Source of the DNA: Methanosarcinaceae archaeon
GTDB lineage: Archaea; Halobacteriota; Methanosarcinia; Methanosarcinales; Methanosarcinaceae
Assembly (NCBI GenBank): GCA_017613335.1
Contig: JAGAEB010000073.1
Span: 1 to 37,185, forward strand
DNA length: 37,185 nucleotides
Direction: 5' to 3'
The notes beneath the pieces are model-generated. The model worked only from the letters and a program-made list of their open reading frames with translations, made no database searches and had not been told where the DNA came from. Position 1 is the stretch's first letter. Every line of letters starts with the position of its first letter. Of this stretch, positions 31,359 to 37,185 are shown one piece after another. The translations under genes and the position numbers were made by a program.

Positions 31359-32604
31359 GATTGATCCCTGTATTGACTTTGTTTTTTATGATCTTTCCTG
31401 TTTCCGGAATCGTCTTTTTCCGGCAGATTCGGAGGAGCTGTTCACTTTCGGCCACAAAGCCTTTTCTGAAAGGATATTTTTCGACAAGAACGATCCGGAT
31501 ATTTTCCCGGATGTTTCTGAGATATGCGTTTTCTTCTGAATCTTCTGCGTTTCCGCCTGCTTCTGAGAACACAGCTGCCAGTTCTTCCGCGATCTCAGGC
31601 GCCGTTTCAATGATGACGGCATCACTCACGCCGTCGTCAATGATCTCGTAAGCTTCCGCCGGGAGTTCATTTTCCAGGATCTCTTTCATGTCGCTGAAGA
31701 CCGACAGATCGCAGACGATCTTTCCGAAACTGAGCGTTCCGTCTTCCGTGATGCTGTCGAAAGGTCTTGCCGCTTTTGAGGCAATGCGCAGGAGACGCAG
31801 TCTCAGCTGGACTCTGTCTTTATACCTGGATGAACAGAAATTCATGCCGGAGCGTCCTTCCGACTTCATGCAGCCGGCGCACGGTGCATAAACGGAAAAA
31901 GTTTCTTCCGCAATGCGGCGCGATCCTTTGACGGAATTGTTCTCATCCGTCGCCAGGACATATCCGCGCTGACGAAGCTGCTCAGCATTGTTTTCAGAAA
32001 ATTCCAGCTCATTGAGGTTGAGGAAACAGCCGATCGATGATGAAAAAGCGGCAACGTCAGAAACGCCCTCGATCGAAGGGATCTCAATGCCGGCGCAGAT
32101 GCCGCAGGCCTATGCTTTTCTGATCGCTCTTTCATAATCCGATCCTTCAAGAGACGGCCACAGATCCGCCGGCGGATGGAATCTGATCTCGTCAAGTCCC
32201 GCAGAAGCCAGCTTTTCAAGCGTTTCATCATCCGCGGCCAGCGACGTGTAAAGATGGATATGATGCGCCTGCCCGAATCTTTTTTTCAGAAGAGTCATGT
32301 AACGGATGACATCATCAAGTCTGAGAAGCGGCTCGCCGCCGGTGATCCCTGTCCCGAGCGCATCCATTTCAAGCGCTTCTTCAATGACGTCATCATCAGA
32401 AAGGATCTGTCTTTCATTGACGAAAGAGACGTCTCTCTCTTTGCGGTCATCCGAAAGCGGGCAGTAGAAACAGTCCCTGCCGCACAGGCCGGTCACAAAA
32501 AGGACCAGCTTGCCGCCTTTCTGACAGAGAAGACAGCCTTCGGGAAGAAAATCCGAAAATGATTCAGACTCCTCCATCAGTTTCTTTACCGGATCATCCG
32601 TCAT
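31303..32604 (-). CDS. COG2108-type radical SAM protein interrupted by an in-frame TAG codon
   Basis: A single frame of 433 sense codons plus stop if the TAG at 32110-32112 is read through. Residues 1-164 contain the radical SAM cluster motif CGRDCFYC (C-x3-C-x2-C) and GTGITGGEPLLR, ending SDYERAIRKA. TAG is codon 165. The same frame then continues without any other stop through ACGICAGIEIPSIEGV, FLNLNELEFSENN and NFCSSRYKDRVQLRLRLLR, all hallmarks of this archaeal family related to pyruvate formate-lyase activating enzyme. Reaction unknown. The TAG may encode pyrrolysine, or be a recent nonsense change (for example from AAG Lys). The ATG at 32604 has GTGATAAA upstream. The 3' end overlaps uppS. 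Confidence 0.85.
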
Positions 32605-32610
32605 TTTATC

Positions 32611-32770
32611 ACACTTTTCAGATTCTGCTTTCTGTCACTTTTTCAGATTCTGCTTTTGTCACTTTTTCAGATTCTGCTTTCAGTCACTTTTTCAGATTCT
32701 GCTTTTGTCACTTTTTCAGATTCTGCTTTTGTCACTTTTTCAGATTCTGCTTTTGTCACTTTTTCAGATC
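32611..32770. repeat. 24-bp tandem repeat between fttA and the radical SAM gene
   Basis: About seven copies of a 23-25-bp unit (core cactttttcagattctgctt) fill nearly the whole 180-bp gap. Any promoter or ribosome-binding signals for the radical SAM gene must sit within or beside it. Confidence 0.95.
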
Positions 32771-32784
32771 GTGTTTTTATCCTT

Positions 32785-34683
32785 TTACATGATCCTTGAT
32801 GTTTCCAGATTGACGAGCGGCTTTGAATCGACTTTGGCCTTTTTGCGGAGGGCTTCCGAGAATTCACGGCATGATTTTTCATCGCCGTGCATCGTATAGA
32901 CCATCTCAGGCTTCGGCTGCATGCGGCGGATATATTCCATCAGCTGCCTGACATCCGAGTGACCGGAGAAACCGTCGACTGTCCAGATCTCCATATTGAC
33001 TTTGACGATATCGTTTCCGAAGGGAACTTCTTTCCAGCCTTTCTGGAGTCTGCGGCCGGTCGTTCCGTCTGCCTGATAACCGACAAAGATGAGGGAATTG
33101 CGGTCATCGGCTGCCAGATGCGTGAAATAATTCATGACAGGGCCGCCGTTCATCATACCGGATGTGGCAATGATCACGCAGGGATCGCGCTCTTTGAGGA
33201 TCTTTTCACGGATCTCCTTTGAGTCGACAGGGCGGAAACATTCCGCCAGGAACGGATTCTGGCCTTTCTGGAAGATCTGCTTTTTGAGGTCGCTGTTGAG
33301 ATATTCCGGATGCGTGGCATGGATGGCCGTTGCTTCCCAGATCATACCGTCCAGATAGACCGGCACTTTCGGGATGATCCCTTTGTGGATCGCTTCTTCA
33401 ATGACGATCATGACTTCCTGACTTCTGCCGACGGCAAACGCCGGGATCAGGGCAATGCCGTTTCTCTCAAGCGTTTTCCTGACGATCGACTGCAGATTCT
33501 TTTCAGCTTCCTTGAGCGGCGGCTGATAGCCGTTCACGTTGCCGTATGTGGATTCTGAGATGACCGTCTCGACGCGCGGGAACTTGTTGACGGCCGGATC
33601 GAAAAGTCTCGTCCTTTCATATTTGTAGTCGCCGGTGAAGACAATATTGTGAAGACCGTCTCCGATATGGAAATGAGAAACGGCGGATCCGATGATGTGT
33701 CCGGCATTGTGGAACGTGAGTTTGATATCCGGTGAGATGTCCGTTACTTCTTCGTATTCCAGCGGGATGATGTGGAGCAGTTCCTTTTCGATCATTTCTC
33801 TGGTATACGGCGGCTTTTTGCCTTCTTTCTCCGCCACATCGATGTAGTCGAGCTGCAGGAGAACAGTCATATCGCGCGTCGGCGGCGTGCAGTAGACGGG
33901 GCCGTTGTAGCCGTATTTGAAGAGCATCGGGACGAGTCCCTGGTGGTCCATGTGGGCGTGCGTGAGGATGACGGCATCGAGAGAATTGAAATCGTTGACT
34001 TCAGGCACATAGAGATACGGGCTCATGTTCTCGTCCGATCCGACATTGACGCCGCAGTCGATCATGACTTTTGATTCCGGCGTCGATAAAATGTAACAAC
34101 TGCGGCCGACTTCAAGGGCGCCGCCGAGCGCCGTCACGCGGATCCACTGATCATGATAATGAGGTTCCCTGTGGATCTTGCGTCCGATCGTTTTGAGGAT
34201 CTCTTTTCTTTCATTGAGATTGATGCGCATGAAGTCACGGATATTCTTGACCGTCTTCGATTTGATCGGCGGGGTCCTGGAAACTTTCGGCGTCCATCCG
34301 ATCTCTTTTGTGATATCGCGGAGCGTATCTCCGTGTTTTCCGATGACAAGTCCCGTCTTTTCAGCTTCGATGATCACTTCACCGGCATCGGGGTCAAAAT
34401 AGTGATTCGTGATCCCGGCGTCTTTCGGAACGATCCTGTCAATGATCTCTATGGATTTTTCCGGCGCGACAAGAACTTTCGGATCAGGTCTGACGGCAAT
34501 GCGCATCCGGATCTTCTTTGCCAGTTCCCGGATAATATTGCCGTCATCGGCAAATTTCTTCGGATCTTCCGTATAGAGGACCAGCTGCGGCCCTTCGAAT
34601 TCGAGGTCTGAAAAAGTCACGCCCTTGGGCAGATTTTTTTCAATATCCTTCCGAAGATCCTTTAAAACATCATCTATCGGCAT
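32785..34683 (-). CDS. fttA: Archaeal transcription termination factor FttA (aCPSF1), KH/beta-CASP RNase
   Basis: 632 residues. It is the conserved archaeal ribonuclease that cleaves nascent RNA and causes factor-dependent transcription termination. Two N-terminal KH domains include VIGKHGD (114-120). The metallo-beta-lactamase domain has THAHMDHQG (zinc-ligand HxHxDH at 242-247), FHNAGHIIGSA and FTGDYKYE. The beta-CASP insert contains ESTYG and PAFAVGRSQE, and the C terminus holds SGHSD and MHGD. Length and motif order match the family exactly. The ATG at 34683 has an AGGAAG site. Its neighbour psmB is a common partner in methanogen genomes. Confidence 0.97.
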   Translation of the reverse strand: MPIDDVLKDLRKDIEKNLPKGVTFSDLEFEGPQLVLYTEDPKKFADDGNIIRELAKKIRMRIAVRPDPKVLVAPEKSIEIIDRIVPKDAGITNHYFDPDAGEVIIEAEKTGLVIGKHGDTLRDITKEIGWTPKVSRTPPIKSKTVKNIRDFMRINLNERKEILKTIGRKIHREPHYHDQWIRVTALGGALEVGRSCYILSTPESKVMIDCGVNVGSDENMSPYLYVPEVNDFNSLDAVILTHAHMDHQGLVPMLFKYGYNGPVYCTPPTRDMTVLLQLDYIDVAEKEGKKPPYTREMIEKELLHIIPLEYEEVTDISPDIKLTFHNAGHIIGSAVSHFHIGDGLHNIVFTGDYKYERTRLFDPAVNKFPRVETVISESTYGNVNGYQPPLKEAEKNLQSIVRKTLERNGIALIPAFAVGRSQEVMIVIEEAIHKGIIPKVPVYLDGMIWEATAIHATHPEYLNSDLKKQIFQKGQNPFLAECFRPVDSKEIREKILKERDPCVIIATSGMMNGGPVMNYFTHLAADDRNSLIFVGYQADGTTGRRLQKGWKEVPFGNDIVKVNMEIWTVDGFSGHSDVRQLMEYIRRMQPKPEMVYTMHGDEKSCREFSEALRKKAKVDSKPLVNLETSRIM

Positions 34684-34939
34684 GATTTACTTCCTTTGAA
34701 TCAATGAAAACAATTCCGGGATTCTGAGAATGTTCCGGCGGTCTCCGGAACCTGCGGGACGGATGAGGACTGTCCGGCTCTTTCCGGAAAGCCTCTCCGT
34801 TTCTCAGGATCCTGAGACTTCTGATTTTCATTTTCTGAAGACCGGTCCTGCCTGTCACGTTAAAAAATTCTGTCTGTTCCGTACTTTTCGGAACTGTCTG
34901 CAAAAAGAAGAACTGACAGGACGACCGGAAATTGATTGG

Positions 34940-35235
34940 AGATGAATATGAATGGGGATGTGATGTGGATGAGAATGTGAGTGATGTGGATGGTGATGTG
35001 ATATGGATGAGAATGTGATGTGGATGGTGATTGTGATATGGATGAGAATGTGATGTGGATGGTGACGTGATATGGATGAGAATGTGATGTGGATGGTGAT
35101 TGTGATATGGATGGGAATGTGATATGAATGAAGATATGATGTGGATGTGAATGAAGATATGATGTGGATGTGAATGAAGATATGATGTGGATGTGAATGG
35201 TGATGTGATGTGGATAAGAATGTGATGAGGATCAC
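34940..35235. repeat. Long ATGTGATGTGGATG-type repeat region in the fttA-psmB gap
   Basis: About 300 bp of imperfect repeats: units such as gatgtggatggtgatgtgat and gatgtggatgtgaatgaaga, with 23- and 45-bp higher-order periods. It makes up most of the 705-bp gap 34684-35388. His/Ser-rich readings on the minus strand come only from the repeat. The first 250 bp of the gap (34684-34940) show nothing I can assign. Confidence 0.93.
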
Positions 35236-35339
35236 TGTCAAATGAATGAAAATGAATGATATGTGCCGGCACAAATCTGACGGGTCTGTCCGGATCGCCG
35301 GCTCTTCATATGAACGACCGGCGATGAACGACAGACACG

Positions 35340-35360
35340 GATCCGGCAGACTGCCGGATC
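35340..35360 (-). terminator. Hairpin after psmB
   Basis: Perfect 9-bp inverted repeat gatccggca-gac-tgccggatc, 28 bp beyond the psmB stop codon. No T-run follows. Confidence 0.4.
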
Positions 35361-35388
35361 GGACTGTTCCGGGATCACATCGTTTTCA

Positions 35389-36018
35389 TCAGCTGAATTC
35401 CGCTCTGATCTTCTGCACGTCTTCAGGATCCATGCGGACAAGTCCGTCTTTTGTGATCCTGACAACGCTGATAGAGTCTCCGGATGCGGAATCTCTTTTC
35501 ATGGCATTGTGAAGGGCGCGGATAGCCAGTCTTGTTCCTTCTTCAACCGTCATGTTTTCTTTGAAATGGTCTTCAAGAACGCCGTAGGCGATCGTTGATC
35601 CGGAACCGGTCGAGACGGCTTTCGTTTCTTCAATGGCGCCGCCGAGCGCATCCAGGGAATAAAGGCCGAATCCGTTTTTGTCAGCGCCGCCGAGGAGGAG
35701 CTGGACGGAATAAGGATACATGCGGTTGGCATTGAGGATGTTGGAAATAAGCGTCGAGAGAGCTTTGATCGTCATGGGCTCTTTCCGGCACATCTCGTAA
35801 AGTTTTGCTTCCACGGAGATCGTTCTGACAAGTTTCTGCGCATCACCGACGGAGCCTGCGATCGTCATTCCGACGCAGTCGCTGATCCGGTAGACTTTTT
35901 TGGCTTCACGGCTGGCGATGAGGTGTCCCATCGTCGCTCTCTGCTCACTGGCAAGAATGATGCCGTCAGCGCAGTTGATGCCGACAGTGGTCGTTCCTTT
36001 GTATGCATTTTCTTCCAT
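35389..36018 (-). CDS. psmB: Proteasome beta subunit
   Basis: 209 residues. It is the catalytic subunit of the 20S proteasome, degrading proteins in the cytoplasm as the inner rings of the barrel. A short propeptide MEENAYKG precedes the nucleophile threonine (residue 9, TTTVGI), exposed by self-cleavage. The catalytic lysine lies in REAKKVYRI, and GSGSTIAYGVLE and DSASGDSISV are family motifs. The ATG at 36018, with a GAGGGGA site, gives the expected short propeptide; five extra codons upstream are unlikely. A repeat-rich 705-bp gap separates it from fttA. Confidence 0.97.
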   Translation of the reverse strand: MEENAYKGTTTVGINCADGIILASEQRATMGHLIASREAKKVYRISDCVGMTIAGSVGDAQKLVRTISVEAKLYEMCRKEPMTIKALSTLISNILNANRMYPYSVQLLLGGADKNGFGLYSLDALGGAIEETKAVSTGSGSTIAYGVLEDHFKENMTVEEGTRLAIRALHNAMKRDSASGDSISVVRITKDGLVRMDPEDVQKIRAEFS

Positions 36019-36067
36019 AATGGTTCCCCTCACGGACCGGTCATCCGGATCGGATCCTTTCTCATCA

Positions 36068-36092
36068 GCAGGCAGAAGGATGATCTGCCTGC
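36068..36092 (-). promoter_or_regulatory. Inverted repeat in the psmB leader or promoter
   Basis: A perfect inverted repeat gcaggcag / ctgcctgc with a 9-nt loop lies 50-75 bp ahead of the psmB ATG. A weak TATA-like element (GGATAAAAAC on the minus strand, about 36105-36114) would place the start site at the repeat. It could be an operator or a leader hairpin. Confidence 0.35.
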
Positions 36093-36114
36093 CGGACTGC
36101 CGTTGTTTTTATCC

Positions 36115-36559
36115 CGCTTTCCTGAAACATGCTTCTCCGTATCCGTTTTGCCTTGTTCTCTGATCCGGTTCTGAAAACTGAGCTTTTCAGGAAACTCAGA
36201 TTCCCCCTGATCTTCAGACGAAGAGAAAAACCGCATCCGTCCGCTGCCGACAGAAAAGAGCCGGACATATCCGACAAAATCGATGATAATGGCAACGGAG
36301 ATCAGATTGAAAATACGGAAAAAGGGAAAACGTCAAAGCATAACAGCAAAAGACCGGCAAAAGCCGGTATGCAGTCAGTCAGCAGAAAAACGACAGACGC
36401 AGAATCCGAAATACACAGGACACCCGGTCCCAAGTACTTATAAATCGGCTAAATCAACTCTCTTGTGTTATATATACTTTTTCAGTAAACCGTTCCGGTT
36501 CATCCGTCCGTTTCCGGCCGTAAAGATAAATATCGTTTCTGCATTACTGTCACATCAAT
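36115..36559. other. Divergent gap upstream of the deoxyribosyltransferase-like gene
   Basis: Within the 541-bp psmB-to-36560 gap. It holds a small hairpin (accggc-aaaa-gccggt, 36353-36368) and AT-rich promoter-like elements at 36433-36442 and 36470-36480. An open frame at 36129-36443 lacks protein-like composition and I do not call it. Confidence 0.5.
36525..36533 (+). promoter_or_regulatory. TATA box for the gene at 36560
   Basis: The element gataaatat is centred about 31 bp before the ATG, with no ribosome-binding site between them, so the transcript is probably leaderless. Confidence 0.55.
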
Positions 36560-37012
36560 ATGTCAGATACCAATGCGCCCTCATACAGAATCTATCTTGC
36601 CGGTCCTCTTTTTTCCGATGCTGAAAGATCCTTCAATCTGTTTCTTAAAAAAGAACTTGAAAACGCCGGATTTTCCGTTTTCCTTCCTCAGGAAGATGCA
36701 GAAGACACGACAGACGAAAGAAACGAAGGCGGCCTCTCATCAATTTTTTCACGCTGCAGCGAGGGCGTTGCATCATCTGATCTGATCGTTGCCGTTCTTG
36801 ACGGCGCCGATGTCGATTCCGGGACTGCCTGGGAGATCGGATACGCCTACGCGCTTCAAAAGCCGGTCATCGGTCTCCGGACGGATTTCAGGATCTGCGG
36901 CGCAAAAGAAGACGTCAACCTGATGATCCTGAAATCTCTTTCCGGATACGCCGGATCCGTCAGCGGCCTGATCGAAGAAGTCTGCCGGGTGAGAGATTCC
37001 CTCAGGGAATGA
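36560..37012 (+). CDS. Nucleoside 2-deoxyribosyltransferase-like protein
   Basis: 150 residues. It opens with YRIYLAGPLFSDAERSFN, the family's substrate loop, and has FLPQED and DLIVAVLDGADVDSGTAWEIGYAYA (catalytic glutamate about 92). Members exchange the base of 2-deoxyribonucleosides or hydrolyse deoxynucleotides in nucleotide salvage or clean-up; which applies here is not evident. Length is typical. The TATA box spacing supports the start at 36560. Confidence 0.9.
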   Translation: MSDTNAPSYRIYLAGPLFSDAERSFNLFLKKELENAGFSVFLPQEDAEDTTDERNEGGLSSIFSRCSEGVASSDLIVAVLDGADVDSGTAWEIGYAYALQKPVIGLRTDFRICGAKEDVNLMILKSLSGYAGSVSGLIEEVCRVRDSLRE

Positions 37013-37042
37013 TGCCTGCCGGACCGGATACCGGCTGTTTCA

Positions 37043-37185
37043 GCTGCCCGGCCGGCTTTGTCCGTTCAGCTGTTCCGGCCGGCTTTGTCCTTTCAGCGCT
37101 GTTCCGGCCGGCTTTGTCCTTTCAGCTGTTCCGGCCGGCTTTGTCCTTTCAGCGCTGTTCCGGCCGGCTTTGTCCTTTCAGCGCT
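37043..37185. repeat. 26/29-bp tandem repeat at the window end
   Basis: At least five contiguous copies of a unit with core gttccggccggctttgtcc. Most copies end either tttcagct (26 bp) or tttcagcgct (29 bp), nearly alternating. The array runs past the window edge. Confidence 0.93.

Noticed and set aside
31866..32231. Frameshift as the cause of the broken radical SAM gene
   Set aside because: Codon-by-codon reading shows both parts are in the same frame with only one TAG between them, so no insertion or deletion is involved.
34670..35272. His/Ser/Ile-rich 200-codon minus-strand frame between fttA and psmB
   Set aside because: It consists almost wholly of the GATGTG repeat read in one frame, and a second frame gives an equally long reading.
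36129..36443. 104-codon frame upstream of the deoxyribosyltransferase-like gene
   Set aside because: Arg/Lys/Ser-rich, no ribosome-binding site or TATA at proper distance, no recognisable domain, and it overlaps the psmB promoter side.

Overview
The window is archaeal and almost certainly from a methanogen-type euryarchaeon. It carries the archaeal mevalonate route (mevalonate kinase, isopentenyl phosphate kinase, type 2 IPP isomerase), the KH/beta-CASP transcription-termination RNase FttA (aCPSF1), a proteasome beta subunit, the archaeosine radical SAM enzyme RaSEA, and TTTAAATA-like TATA boxes about 25-30 nt ahead of leaderless or nearly leaderless starts. Where Shine-Dalgarno sites exist they match the archaeal GGAGGTGAT type. 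The pycB-pycA-birA cluster with an E. coli-type HTH BirA, and the MacB-like ABC cluster with a COG1361 surface protein, recall Methanosarcinales, with Methanomicrobiales also possible; this placement is inference. All 28 protein genes called end in TGA (22) or TAA (6) and none in TAG, while one conserved gene has an internal in-frame TAG. The window may therefore come from a pyrrolysine-using lineage.

Layout. 1-1430: a 17-bp tandem array, then a sugar-1-phosphate nucleotidyltransferase. 1581-6650: a Bcp-type peroxiredoxin and an archaeal type IV pilus/type II secretion-like core, made of a VirB11/GspE-like ATPase, a co-transcribed T2SF membrane protein, and a second T2SF protein transcribed divergently. 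6634-10249 (minus): fni, ipk and mvk for isoprenoid (archaeal lipid) precursors. 10698-12566: RNase HII and endonuclease III, the latter fused in frame to a possible small membrane protein. 12915-15225 (minus): a small duplicated protein of unknown function, a nitroreductase, and an archaeal Cro/CI-type regulator. 15586-16629: RaSEA. 17010-19837 (minus): an ECF importer with S, A and A' domains on one chain plus EcfT. 20333-24801: pycB, pycA and birA, with a candidate BirA operator around the pycB TATA box. 24948-30049: a secreted anchored protein, then an ABC exporter (ATPase, COG1361 surface protein, FtsX/MacB permease). 30333-36018 (minus): tRNA-Leu(CAA), a cis-prenyl diphosphate synthase, a COG2108 radical SAM protein interrupted by TAG, FttA and psmB. 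36560-37012: a nucleoside 2-deoxyribosyltransferase-like protein.

The most striking global property is repetition. Nearly every intergenic gap holds its own short tandem repeat (12-62 bp units), each with a different sequence. Similar expansions occur inside genes and add low-complexity stretches to the pilus ATPase, both T2SF proteins, mevalonate kinase, endonuclease III, the HTH regulator and the ABC ATPase. None of these arrays looks like CRISPR.

The observations most worth following are the in-frame amber codon in the radical SAM gene, the candidate BirA operator, the triplicated TATA-like element at 24873-24949, the large inverted repeat at the ABC operon promoter, the Nth-membrane peptide fusion, and the S-A-A' ECF fusion.
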